From the NCBI RefSeq assembly GCF_035083965.1, contig NC_089735.1, forward strand, positions 9,202,001-9,266,000: a stretch of 64,000 nucleotides of DNA. Direction: 5' to 3'. The notes under the pieces are model-generated. The model was given only the letters and a program-made list of their open reading frames with translations. It ran no database searches and was not told where the DNA came from. Shown piece by piece: positions 1-10,769 of this stretch. The position numbers and the translations under genes are program-made. Origin of the DNA: Branchiostoma lanceolatum (taxonomy: Eukaryota > Chordata > Leptocardii > Amphioxiformes > Branchiostomatidae). The first letter of the stretch is position 1. Each line of letters opens with the position of its first letter.

Positions 1-3
1 TAG

Positions 4-3000
4 GTTGATCTGGAAAGTTGCCCCGTCAGTGCCACCAATACAGACAAACGTGTATGGGCTCCGTTTTTTCATGGTAAGTGATTCCGTTTTGTCATGGTGA
101 TTTTTCAAACTAGCATAACATAGCCCAAGACAAACTAGTAATAATTTTTTTTTATGGATCATCTTTGTTATATCTTACAGAAAAAATATTTTCAATATTC
201 ATACCATTAGATGATATTCATGATGACAAGCCTTACTAATTACTGCGGAGACCACACATTTGTAATCGTTTTATGCTTCAATTGTTTTAAGCAAGCTGTC
301 ACGAATACAATAAAGTAATTTGTGGAAGTTAAGAGAACCATAACAGCCCTACAGAATCACAAGATCGTCTATATTAAGAGAATCTTCATATGTTCTGACA
401 GCTTCAACTTTCTATACGGAGATCACCACACCTGCCTCTGGTGTCATAGAGCCGTTTCCCTTCGGGCAGTTGGCACCTGGAGATGTCAAGATACCTGGAA
501 AGATGACACCTCCAAACAGCGTGTTCAGCTGGCTACTACACGCTCCTGTGGGCCAGACGGTCAAGATCCACCTGATGATGCCTCAGATGGTAAGACAAGT
601 TTGAAGTTAAGGCTACTTTTGAACTTAGGAAGAAACAAACTTACAGACAACATGGTAGATAAGATTGATCTAACTCAGCAGAGACTTCTTTCTACTTTTA
701 CAAGGAGGATACTGGATCCATGGAAGTGATGATGGAACCATCCCATGCTCAGCATTAATTGTCATACACAGTCCACAATACATATCCCAGACGACTGACT
801 GTGAGCAACTTGCATAAAGCATGTCATGTCGTCTTTAACAGTACAGAAACTGATACAATTTGACAGTGTCGTCTTTGGTACTTTTGACAAGTTCTTGATG
901 TTTCGTGTCCTTTGGTTCACGTGACCTAGGTGATTGGTCACATCTGCAGAGGACCGCAGTAGTCACTTCTGCAGAGGACTGCAGTAGTTACTTCTGCAGA
1001 GGACTGCAGTAGTCACCTCTGCAGAGGACCGCAGTAGTCACTTCTGCAGAGGACTGCAGTAGTCACTTCTGCAGAGGACTGCAGTAGTCACTTCTGCAGA
1101 GGACGGCAGTAGTCACTTCTGCAGAGTACTGCAGTAGTCACTTCTGCAGAGTACTGCAGTAGTTACCTCTGCAGAGTACTGCAGTAGTCACTTCTGCAGA
1201 GTACTGCAGTAGTTACTTCTGCAGAGGACTGCAGTAGTTACTCCTGCAGAGGAATGCAGTTGGACACCAGAAAAAAATCGATGCGCTTTTTGCATTTGAA
1301 CAAAGTTTCAACGCTCAGTACCGTGAAGATATGGCATTGTGATCTTGGCCACCGTTGTCAAATACTGAGCCAATGATGATAAGTTTTCTACCATTGTCGT
1401 TCCACAGAAGTCGGAGTATTTCGAAGTTTGGGTCGCATGTCCCTACGACTGGCTGGAAGTAAGGGACGGAGGGAAGGTGACGTCACCGCTATTGGGCCGC
1501 TATTGTACTCCGTTGCAAAATCACGTCATCACGTAAGTGTTTCTTCACAGAAAAATGACTGTACCATTGAAAAATGATTCATTATCGGTTTCACCATATA
1601 CTCACACACTCATCTAACGTGTCATTTAGCTAGCACAATAATTATGCTGTAAATTTTTAAATAAAAAGTTACACAAATATTGTTATTACAGCTGCAGGCA
1701 TTCTGTACAATGAGATTTTCTATCACATCACCAGGTAGCATTGCAAAGAGGATATGTAAGGAGGTTCTGAATGGTAAAAAAATCAAAATCGATCTAGGCA
1801 TTCGCTGACATGTTTTCGTTTTTACTTCAGGTCCTCCAAGAATAAGATGCTACTACGGTTGCGAAGTGATTCGTCATTTGATAGCCACTTTGTCGTGAAA
1901 TACGAATTCCATTCGCAAGGTATGTTTTTTTAAGGAGCCCATAATGATTGACAGCACGTAGTTGATAGCAATTGATTACACATAATACAAAATTAGCCAT
2001 GTTCAGAATATCTACCACACATGTTATTTCATAGTCAGTTCGAAGGGTCCATATCGTATTTTGTAACACTCCACAGTCTGTACAATTACAAAGTATGAAG
2101 CATGTATTCAATCTTTGCAGTTCTGGAGAATGACGAGGATACGGAGTCACAAGACGGAGACGTTGAAGGTGTAAAAATACTTTATTCATTGATTTAATCT
2201 GATCTATTTTTATTTCATCCAATCACATGGCATTATTAATTATGGAAAACGGATTCAACAAAATTATGGAAAGCTGATCTACGCCAATTACGTTCCAGCA
2301 ACTCAGTATTATAGCCAACGTCCAAAATTTAATTTTGAGGCAGTGGAACACAGTGGAAGGTTGATGTCAAAACAGACGTGGCATCACAAGAACCTTGCGT
2401 TTAATCAAGGTTTCTAGATTTCTTGTTGACCAAACAAAGAAGAATTCGGACAAAATGCAAACAATTTAATCAGATGGCAACTGCACGTTCATTCGTTAGG
2501 TGTTACAGCCGGTTAACCAAGCCATCTCTCATACAGAGGTCTCAACTAATAGCAGAATGCTTTCATGTTGTCACTTATTTAAGTCCGTGTTTCAGATGAG
2601 ATCTGTCAGGAAGGAAACGGTGCTTCATATCGAGGAAAGTGGTTCACAACCGTATCGGGGAGACGGTGTCAGCGTTGGGACAGTCAAACGCCTCACACCC
2701 ACTCCAGGACGCGTTCGAACTACCCTTCAGCGGGTCTGGAGGAGAACTACTGCCGCAACCCGGATGGCGAAGACGCACTCTGGTGCTACACAACGGACCC
2801 CGACGAACGCTGGGACTGGTGCCCTGTCCCGAAATGTGCCAGCGGTACGGTTTTCCTTTTTTAGTCTCCTCGCTGACATTGAAAAATAACAACAACCGGT
2901 AAATTCTGATGTCTTCTAGACTTAATCCTTTAACATATTTTGATAAGGGAACCTCCATATGTCTGCAATTAACCTTGTTTACAGCGAGTTTAGATCTGCC

Positions 3001-6000
3001 AATACAACACATCCACTATGCAATGGCACTGGCGTTATACATGTACCTTAAAACAAACAGATTGCAATGTCATTTTCTGATGAGGACGTGGTATGTTTGC
3101 TGGTACCTCTTGCGATATTTCTGAAATTTAGAATATAGACTGTACAGAATCCGATTTTCTATAATATATTTATGATAGCGACTGCCGTTATCTGCACTAT
3201 GGAATGGTGACCAAGAAATAGATGTTGGCATACGGAAACAATATCATAGTATATAGAATATGGTTAATGGTTTGGCGTTCATATCTTCCGTCTTGGGTAG
3301 AGTTGGAGAAGGTTGGGGAAGAAGTGCAAGACATGGATGCTAGAGGTGAGTGAACTTTATTGATGACAATGGCGTCGACACAAGCCAAAAATGTTATTAT
3401 ACGTTTTTTTCTTTTTTGCTGGGGGCATGCCCATGCTTAGTAAACCATCTGTGAGTACTCAACTATGATTTGAATAGTTAATTTCAAAAAGTAGTCATAT
3501 TGATTCAGTTGTAGAGTTGTAGTGTTCCTTGGTTTTAGCGAAACTAATGCCTCGATCACATTTCCAATGAGGTCGTAGGGGGTGAAGCCCAGGCATGAAG
3601 ACCTCGACCGGCCTATTAAGGCCGAGTCGGTTATGGCTTCGATCCGGCGTATGTTTTCGCCAGACTCTGCTGATTGGGTTCAAGTCACAGAATAACCAGG
3701 TAGCTGCTGAGAGTCACACAAAGCCTCGTCTGTAAGTTGAAAAACAAACAAACAAACATACAAAAACAAAACATAAAAAAATCGGTGCGCCAGTGGGGCA
3801 TGGGTTTTTATTCATTTATTTATTACGATTTACCACATTAGTGGAAGGATTGACATAACAGGTGACTATCACCTTTTCAAGATGTCATCCCAGACCAGAC
3901 TGTAAGATTTGGACCACCGCACACCGGGGCATGCCCCTACTCTTTTTCGAAAGGTGTGGTGGGTTCTTTAACATGCGCGGGGTTTTGTTATGTGACGGTA
4001 GCATAGTGCTTTTCCTTTTTCAGGGTGTTACACAGACAGAGGGCAGTCATATCGGGGCAAGGTTGCTCTAACCTGGTCGGGTCAGACATGCCAGGAGTGG
4101 TCATCACAGACCCCCTGGAGCCACTCGTACACGGCTGAAAAATACCCCGACGCTGACCTGACCAACAACTACTGCAGAAACCCCAACAGTGATGATGACA
4201 TCCGCCCATGGTGTTACACGACTTCCGCTAAGGAGAGATGGAACTACTGTGCGATACCAAAGTGCCTCAGCATAGCTGGTACTGTTATATATTTAAATAT
4301 TTTCATCTGATGTAATATTTTATATGATATCATACATGTAATGCTAAATCATGCACGTATCACATGTATAATATGATATGATATATACAATACGTGTTTC
4401 ATTTAGTAGAAAGTATCAGCTATGTTTCACAGTACAGTTTAATGCACAGAAGTACCATGGGACATCTCATACACATTTGTAAGTAATTTCATTTACTAAC
4501 TCTATCTATGTATTTTTTGCAACAAGGTTAACATTTAATATCGATAGAATTTCATGCATCTCTCTCAACAGCCAGTGTTCCAGACGTAAAAGCTGCGTCG
4601 TGCGCCGAAGCGAAGTCCCTCAACCTTGCCAACCAGGATGGGGAGTACACAATTTACCCTTTTTCAACGTGCAAAGATGTATCCATCCGCGTCTATTGCC
4701 ACAACATGGCGTCCGGGAACCCGAAAGAGTTCCTGTCCCTACCATCTGGCCCCGATAGTAATTACGCAATGATATTTGCTGAGCGGCTGACGGATACCTA
4801 TGGAGGTCGATGCGACGGCCCACTTCAGGTGAGTGACAAACAGAAGTGTTACTAATCAACTAGCCTGACAATATAACGCCTAGCTTTAGCAGCTCCTCAA
4901 CTGGTCAGGCCCCTGGTCTTAGGTTCAAACAATTGGTGACATCAAATTTCTGTTGATTTCTGCAAAATATATGTACTAACTTGGACAAATTATTGTCAAG
5001 CTGAGACTGTCTGTCACCATGGTTTTTAGAGGCCGGCAGAGATCTAGAATCCCGATATTCTATTGGACTGATTTTCATAGTGATGATCCGCCACGGTATT
5101 AATCCTACATGAAATGAAGTCGAACCTGTCTGGTCGCTCTTTTTAGAATCCTGAGCTGCTAGGTTCCTAGTGGTACTTCTCACAGTCTAAATTAGTCTCT
5201 GGATATCCCCAAGGATCCATACTCGACCCGTGCCGGGACCACGACGTTCAGTAAGGTCAGAATCAAGTTTGAAAACTCCAGGATCAAGGTCATTCGGGAT
5301 GACTACACCTTTGCCAGAACTATTGGTAAGCACACATTTTATAAACCAAAAATATCATATCTTTTTGCTAAGTTGAAATGTAGCTAGTATGGAATTTTAC
5401 ATGTTCAAAACACACTGACGGCGCACGTTTAACAATGAAGTGATATCTCTACTGCTCATCAGCAATCAGAATATCTTCAACATTCCTGCACGAGTTGTTG
5501 AAGGTATTTTAATTGCTGATCAATACAGTAGTTTGTTTGTCATACAAAACTGGCAAAGTTGTAACATGCAGTGTTGCTGCTTTGTTAATGCACGAGATTC
5601 GTCAGGGGGTGGGTGTGGCGCGTAAGTATGTTTTAATTGAGCCACAACTTTAAAGGCCTTTTCTCTAATAATAGGTTACAACAATGTGTCTTACGCGGAG
5701 GCTGGCGACTGTTACTCCTGGAAACAGGGGTGCGCCAAGGGAACGTTTCAGGTGAATCTGACGGGTACTGAACTACAGCTGGCACCTGACGTCCACTGGG
5801 TCATGGAGGAGCGACATCCAGAATACATCGCCATCAATGACATGTTCATCTCCGAGGACAGAAAGGTATGACAGTGACTTTTATCTACAATATAGTATAA
5901 TGTAGGGCCAGAAATTATCCATCCACGAAATGAATGTGAAAGCAGGAAGCAGTCAGGAAAGCGAATCTACGCAGAGAAGTTGGTTTACGATTTCTACATG

Positions 6001-8473
6001 AATAGCGAAGGTTTTTTTTCGTTAATATTTGCACCAGGTTGGTAAGTCATTGAATAATAGGGCTCTTTTAAACACAACAAGATTTACCTATGCTGCGTTT
6101 CGGGAATTAAGAACAGCGCATTCATGTGGGAGGTAGCTCTTAAAAGTTCCCGAAACGTCGGTCATGTGAATGGCTTTAAGGGTGTGTTAAAAAGGAACCC
6201 ATTCTCAAGTTTTGCTTACATTTTTATTTTACATCATAGCGTTTATTTGTTGCCCAGGTTAGCATTGGGCATTGTAGAATGTTCCTAACAACAAAGTGGT
6301 GTGACAATCGGTAAAACACATTTGTCATAATGACAGTATAATTGGAAGAATGGTTGAAATGAGTATTAGTGAACTCTTTGTCCATCAGATTGCCTCAGCA
6401 CGATGTGGGGGCTGGTGTGGGCACTGCTGGCCTGAAGACAAGAATCTCTTGCTGTCACATCCGCAATGCGAACGTCAGACAGGCAACGGTAGGTTACTAC
6501 TACGACTAAAACTATATTTGTATGGCGCATGTTGTAATATAGAATTGAATGTGATGAATAATGATTTAAAGCATGATTCGAAAGGCTCCAACTCTTGTGT
6601 TAAGTGAATAATTATCAGATTTATCATTCTTTTACTCAAGCAGTATTACCATTAATATCTTTAATTGTATACAAGATAACTTTCCTAGTTTTCGATATCT
6701 AGATAGCACAGAAAATTTGCATTTCTAATGGAACTAGACAAACCACGTTATAAGCTTCATATGTGTATACATCTACAACTGCCTGAAGAAGCGATAATAA
6801 ACTAGTTTAATATTAATTAGTTTTTAGATGTAGTAAGCTATCACGTTTTAATATCACTGTAATTTTACGTCTGTTTAATCACCATGGCCTGTACTTAGTT
6901 TGTAAGAGCATAAACGTACGATAATGACATTTCATTTACTCATTATCTCTTTAATGCACCCTGCTACCATCAAAACCAGAGGAAACCTGTCAAGAAGGTA
7001 AAGGCGGTTCGTACCGGGGAAAGAAACGCACGACCAAATCTGGCCGGCAGTGTCAGCGTTGGGATAGTCAGAGTCCACACGAGCACAGTAGGACGCCTGA
7101 GAGTTACCCTACAGCGGGGCTTGAAAGGAACTACTGCCGTAACCCTGACGACTCTGATGCCGTCTGGTGCTACACGGCAGACCCCGAGAAACGCTGGGAG
7201 TACTGCGATGTGCCAAAATGTGAAGCCGGTAAGCAGTCCAGTCTATAGGTTGTGCCAAAAGAAAGATCAAATTGCGATACATTAATCTTTACATAACAGT
7301 GGATTTTCTCAAATATTTCCCCGGCCCCTCCGATTAAGTACTTTTTGTTGTCATTTTGTATAATATATATAGCTGGTACTTCGATCCATTACACGCCGTC
7401 TCATATAAATGTTGATGATTCTATTTATATTTCTTTCGGATATTCAAAATTCAAATCAACATGTAAAGAAAGAGTGACTAAGTACAGTATCCAGTTCTCA
7501 AGGCCTGCTGGTAGGGTGCTTGAGTACATCTTTGCACTTTGGATGGTTTGTTCTTTATTGGTTTCATTGTCAACTTGCTCTTTTTCAGCATCTAGATGTC
7601 CGCACCAGGATCCACCTATCAACGGTGCCCTATCTTGTGACGCATGGCTTGATGGCCAGTTCTGTAGCGTGCAGTGTGACGATCGTTATGACTTCTCGAC
7701 GGAACCAGCGAGTCTGTACGTCTGCGGATCATCTGGGAAGTGGCGAACAGACCCGCCTGGCAGGGAGACCAAATGGCCGGATTGCACGGGTATGCACTTG
7801 CTACTTCTTTTAATAAGTAGAAGTCAGCAACAGTATCTGGACGTTTCAGTAGAGTTACAACAAAACAAAATCTTCACTGAATCGCACATTCGTACCCGTA
7901 TCGTCGTTTCCACAGTGAGACGCATTCCCGGACACTCGAAGGCTGATGAGTTCAAGTATTATGAAGGTGATTGCGAGGATGAGGAGTCGAGGCAGAATGT
8001 CCAGCAAAACTTCATCGACCATTTCAGCAACACGGTCTTCGGTAGGTTTGGTGGATGCACGGGTTAGTTATATCCCAAATGGCATCACAGCAAATACATA
8101 TCTTTCTCGTTCTAATGTTGGAAATGTAACTTAGCATCACGTAAGCAGACGCCATACAACATTTACATAGAATCTGAATTAGGTACGCTTTTGGTAACGG
8201 TGCATACAGCTAGCAGTTGCGATATTTATATATTATAGTATACACATAATACACTAGTAACTATCATAGAGTGCAGCAGAAATATAATCAAATCAAGCAT
8301 AACTTAATTCTCTATAATTTGTTGATGGGTTCTCCTGCAATATCATGTAACTATTTGGATTGAGTATGAAGCAATGTGTTTTTTCCCCAGGAAATGCCAA
8401 CTGCACTGCAGACAACGTTCGCGTGGCTTGTGGTCAGAAGAATAGCGACGTTGTTGTCGACTTTGTGCCATAA
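4..8473 (+). CDS. Secreted mosaic protein, 3' part: CUB-kringle-kringle-GON-kringle-sushi (5' incomplete)
   Basis: Sixteen exons can be joined in frame (801 codons plus stop): 4-73, 402-589, 1408-1532, 1831-1919, 2121-2168, 2596-2844, 3301-3345, 4024-4278, 4572-4828, 5196-5325, 5675-5865, 6389-6488, 6980-7228, 7589-7789, 7916-8041, 8391-8473 (TAA). Fragment residues: CUB about 24-158, acidic linker, kringle 174-257, second acidic linker, kringle 272-357, GON about 357-583, kringle 583-666, sushi/CCP 666-733, C-terminal cysteine module 733-801. All three kringles keep six cysteines and the NYCRNP and WCYT motifs. No transmembrane segment is visible, so an extracellular, matrix or plasma-type protein is inferred; no catalytic domain is seen in the window. 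The first exon (has ESCPVS) is the weakest; the true start lies upstream. The acceptor of the 5196 exon could instead be after AAG at 5213. GON is known mainly as the C-terminal domain of ADAMTS9/20-type proteases, so this combination is unusual. Confidence 0.85.
402..1919 (+). other. CUB domain exons of the mosaic gene
   Basis: Three exons (402-589, 1408-1532, 1831-1919; phases 1-0, 0-2, 2-1) make one CUB-like beta-sandwich. The best landmark is CPYDWLEVRDG followed by LLGRYC, matching the CUB core Y-D-x-L-x-V-R-D-G and G-x-x-C. The first exon of the domain has no cysteine, so the N-terminal CUB disulfide seems to be missing and only the second pair is present. Assigned by motif only; the N-terminal strands are divergent. 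Confidence 0.75.
936..1261. repeat. 25-bp minisatellite, about 13 copies, in a CUB intron
   Basis: Head-to-tail units of 25 bp with consensus CACTTCTGCAGAGGACTGCA followed by GTAGT. Each unit carries two CTGCAG-like PstI sites, giving an internally symmetric core. Copies differ by a few substitutions (GGACT, GGACC, GTACT; CACTT, TACTT, CACCT). It lies wholly within the intron between the first two CUB exons. Confidence 0.95.
2596..2844 (+). other. Kringle domain 1 (single exon, phase 1-1)
   Basis: One exon encodes a whole kringle from DEICQEG to VPKCAS, with landmarks CQRWDSQTPH, NYCRNPDGED, WCYTTDP and WDWCPVPKC. Six cysteines are in the canonical spacing. The lysine-binding Asp-x-Asp after NP reads Asp-Gly-Glu here, so lysine binding is only possible, not predicted strongly. 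Confidence 0.95.
3301..3345 (+). other. Acidic linker exon before kringle 2
   Basis: A 45-bp exon (TAG acceptor, GTGAGT donor, phase 1-1) encodes LEKVGEEVQDMDARG. It parallels the 48-bp exon 2121-2168 (LENDEDTESQDGDVE) before kringle 1, suggesting that a linker-plus-kringle pair was duplicated together. Predicted from splice sites and phase only; it could be skipped without breaking the frame. Confidence 0.55.
4024..4278 (+). other. Kringle domain 2 (single exon, phase 1-1)
   Basis: One exon encodes CYTDRGQSYRG, CQEWSSQTPWSHSY, NYCRNPNSDDD, RPWCYTT and WNYCAIPKC. The six kringle cysteines are all present. The Asp-x-Asp lysine site reads Asn-Ser-Asp, and the loop before WCYT is longer than in kringles 1 and 3. 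Confidence 0.95.
4572..6488 (+). other. GON domain (four exons)
   Basis: Exons 4572-4828, 5196-5325, 5675-5865 and 6389-6488 encode the domain. Landmarks match the ADAMTS9/20/GON-1 C-terminal domain: SCAEAKSLN, QDGEYTIYPF, VYCHNMASGNPKEFLSLPSG, TTFSKVRIKFE, AEAGDCYSWKQGCAKGTF, VNLTGTELQL and RCGGWCGHC at the end. The domain starts and ends in phase 1, so it can be inserted as a cassette. Family assignment is by remembered motif pattern and is strong over several separate blocks. Confidence 0.85.
6980..7228 (+). other. Kringle domain 3 (single exon, phase 1-1)
   Basis: One exon encodes ETCQEGKGGSYRGKK, CQRWDSQSPHEHSRT, NYCRNPDDSDAVWCYTA and WEYCDVPKC. It resembles kringle 1 more than kringle 2 in length and wording, which suggests that kringles 1 and 3 are closer copies although GON now separates them. 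Confidence 0.95.
7589..8473 (+). other. Sushi/CCP domain and C-terminal cysteine module
   Basis: Exon 7589-7789 encodes a sushi-like module (CPHQDPPINGALSCD, QFCSVQCDDRYDF, YVCGSSGKWR, WPDCT). Exons 7916-8041 and 8391-8473 encode a tail with VRRIPGHSKADEF, YYEGDC, an amphipathic stretch, NCTADNVRVACG and a final VVVDFVP before TAA. Similar tails after sushi modules occur, from memory, in SVEP1-like proteins; I treat that link as a guess. Confidence 0.65.
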
Positions 8474-9330
8474 ATAGGTGGCTGACGTGTAAGGTGGTCA
8501 GTCGTGGGTTTTGTGGCAACAGTGGCGATAGGAAGTTCTTACGTTGACCGCTTCTGTCACATGTAACCTCCACTTAACCTCCGCCGGGTTACATAAATCC
8601 GCCACTTTGAAATGCAGTGGGGTTGAGAACATATCTAGTGCAGTACCCCCCAGGTATGCACACATTGGATATAAAGGAGTTCATTAAACTGGGAGACGTT
8701 GGGTTGGAAATCTGTTTGGATGTATCTTTTCAGAGTGGCGGATTATGTACCCTAGTGGAATTATATTAGTAGATGTTCCTAATTAGCGTCACGTTTTTGA
8801 GAAAGGAAACTGAAGCGCAATATGCTCGATGTAACTACATGAAGGGTACGTAGCTCTGCATGAGTAAATGTGATTCTTATTTTAAACACGTTGTGTCATA
8901 CATGATATTTTTCAATCCCAGTAACAATATGTCCGCTTCTCTAAAGAGTTCTGAATGGAGGGGCCCGTAGGTGTATTGAAAATGTCATTTTAATAGTACA
9001 GTTGTCTCACGCATTTGTTTGTTTAAATCAGTTGGACCGAATGTAATGAAGCCGTGTATGTACAAGAACAATTGTGCTTTTATGCTAAGGCTAATAATTC
9101 TGTGTGCATGAAAAATTGATTGCGTGATGCTTAGATACAACAGTACATGTGTGGGTATGACTCAAAATTAGGATATTTCAAATGACGTAAAAATATTGTC
9201 ATAAAACATTCAATGAAACTTAAAAACAATAACACATCCGTCATCTCAGCTTCATGTAGCGTAGTTGAACTGTTAACAAAACTGTTCTAAATTGTTTTTG
9301 GTCATGCACACTGTTCACGCGAGTTTCTGT

Positions 9331-9455
9331 ACACGCATTTTACTCTCCAAGCAGAGGTTGGTGGGAAGTTGGTGGGGATAGCGGACGAAAAACGGGGCAT
9401 ATGATAAAACGGTCACGATCTTCCCCACCAACCTCTGCTTGGAGAGTACACGCAT
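9331..9455. mobile_element. Foldback MITE with 8-bp target duplication
   Basis: A left arm at 9341-9365 (TACTCTCCAAGCAGAGGTTG followed by GTGGG) is matched by its reverse complement at about 9424-9448. The insert at 9339-9447 is flanked by the direct repeat ACACGCAT at 9331-9338 and 9448-9455. An 8-bp duplication fits hAT-like elements. It has no coding capacity. Confidence 0.8.
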
Positions 9456-9825
9456 GTAACGGTCAAAGAATGTAACGGCACTAAAATACAGTGCAGCTAA
9501 AGCTTTTCCCGAGTGGACTTTAGATTATTGTATGATTAAATTCCGAAAAGAACCACCAGGCGTTGTTTAGATACGATAATAATTGTCAGAATGCTTCTGG
9601 ATTGTTGGTTCCGTAGTTCAAACAATTAGATGAAAACAAATGATTAAACTCTCACTCTCTCACTCACCTTCGCTGCTTTTCAGTCCTTTAACTGAGGAGG
9701 GCCAGTGAGACATAGTTAGAGCCGGTGAGACATAGGTAGAGGCAAAACTGCTAACTAGCACTATATTTAAATATTTCCTAACTTTTCTATTCCTAACTGA
9801 AATAAACTTACAAAGAGATGATGTA

Positions 9826-9950
9826 GATTTTCGTGACTGTCTTTGCCATGTGCGATCTTTCTCATGTCCTGACGTAGCTTAAGATATGCAATGTAAATAC
9901 CAGGAAAACAATATTTGAGATGACAGATAAACTTTCGTTTGGTAAATTTT
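9826..9950 (+). promoter_or_regulatory. Orphan copy of the protease promoter module
   Basis: This stretch repeats the region upstream of the first protease gene (about 11180-11300). Both have CCATGTGCGA, TCCTGACGTA, CTTAAGATATGCAATGTAAA, CAATATTTGAGA and ACAGATAAACTTTCG in the same order. No TATAAAAG or first exon follows here, so it looks like a promoter duplicate without its gene. Confidence 0.65.
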
Positions 9951-10024
9951 CAAATTTTCAAATCTTCGTAATTTCCTTTTCTATTATTAACGTGTGTAAA
10001 CTTACAACAGAGAGATAATTAAGG

Positions 10025-10198
10025 GTTAATGACCCGCCCCGAGGTGTATATGGTGTCATAACGCCTGGCCATGTGCTATAACCACCGAATAAAACCACCG
10101 AGTGAGCGAAGCGAACGAGGTGGTTTTATGAGGTGGTTATAGCACATGACCATGCGTTATGACAGCATATACACCGAGGAAGAGGCGGGCCATTAACG
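10025..10198. mobile_element. Long foldback (MITE-like) element
   Basis: An imperfect inverted repeat runs from GTTAATGACCCGCC to GGCGGGCCATTAAC, with further pairing of GTGTATATGGTGTCATAACG and GCTATAACCACC with their complements. The arms are about 75 nt, around a short centre with GAGTGAGCGAAGCGAACGAG. Non-coding; no clear target duplication was found. Confidence 0.75.
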
Positions 10199-10431
10199 TT
10201 ATTATCATATAGCTTATCCAAACTGACGCATATAAGAGTAGACAATTTCTGTTTGACGCATAGATCCCCTATACTATTAAGAATGCATTTCAGAATTCAC
10301 ATTTGTCCTTTTTTAACAGAAGATGATGAAGAATATGTACAGCTGTTGCCTGATTTATTTATTTCAACCACACAGGATAGGAGGGTCGGTTTCAGGTCAG
10401 TCAGAAAATGTTATCATTGAAGAATCTCCCT

Positions 10432-10520
10432 GCTACATGACCTCAGGTAACCTGAATAGGACACAGGTTCTTTGGCCAGCAGGAAATGGAACGCGCGGAA
10501 CCTTAGATAGAACGTGGTTT
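10432..10520 (+). repeat. Dispersed repeat, copy 1
   Basis: About 90 bp (ACATGACCTCAGGTAACCTG, CTTTGGCCAGCAG, AACCTTAGATAGAAC) is repeated with few differences at 14782-14875, inside intron 4 of the first protease gene. Part of it (GGTTTCTTTGGCCAACAGCAAATGG) is repeated again immediately downstream. Confidence 0.7.
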
Positions 10521-10625
10521 CTTTGGCCAACAGCAAATGGAACACGCGGAACATTTTTGGGAATTTTAAATTTGTTTTCCCTTTTTCATGTATTCTAAGA
10601 ACATTTTTAGGAATTCTAAGACAAT

Positions 10626-10769
10626 AAAGATTTTTTAAACAAGGTTACGAAAAAGATTCATCAAATAGATACCCCCTCTACAAAATGCAACGGTTATAAA
10701 GATTTTTTAAACAAGGTTAAGAAAAAGATTCATCAAAAAGATCCCCCTCTACAAAATGGAACAGTTGTG
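10626..10769. repeat. 72-bp tandem duplication, two copies
   Basis: Units beginning AAAGATTTTTTAAACAAGGT start at 10626 and 10698. Both continue through AAAAAGATTCATCAAA and CCCCTCTACAAAATG. A recent local duplication with no evident function. Confidence 0.85.

Noticed and set aside
2500-3012. Three overlapping open frames on both strands over the first kringle exon
   Set aside because: They are shadows of the kringle-coding exon; only the frame with CQRW, NYCRNP and WCYT is supported.
3941-3985. Match between GTGGTGGGTTCTTTAACATG near 3956 and a similar stretch near 17240
   Set aside because: Probably two fragments of one old dispersed repeat, but too short and diverged to annotate as an element.
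7345-8067. A 240-codon single-exon gene over the sushi region
   Set aside because: It is the sushi exon read through its flanking introns; splice sites with consistent phase 1 explain the coding parts better.
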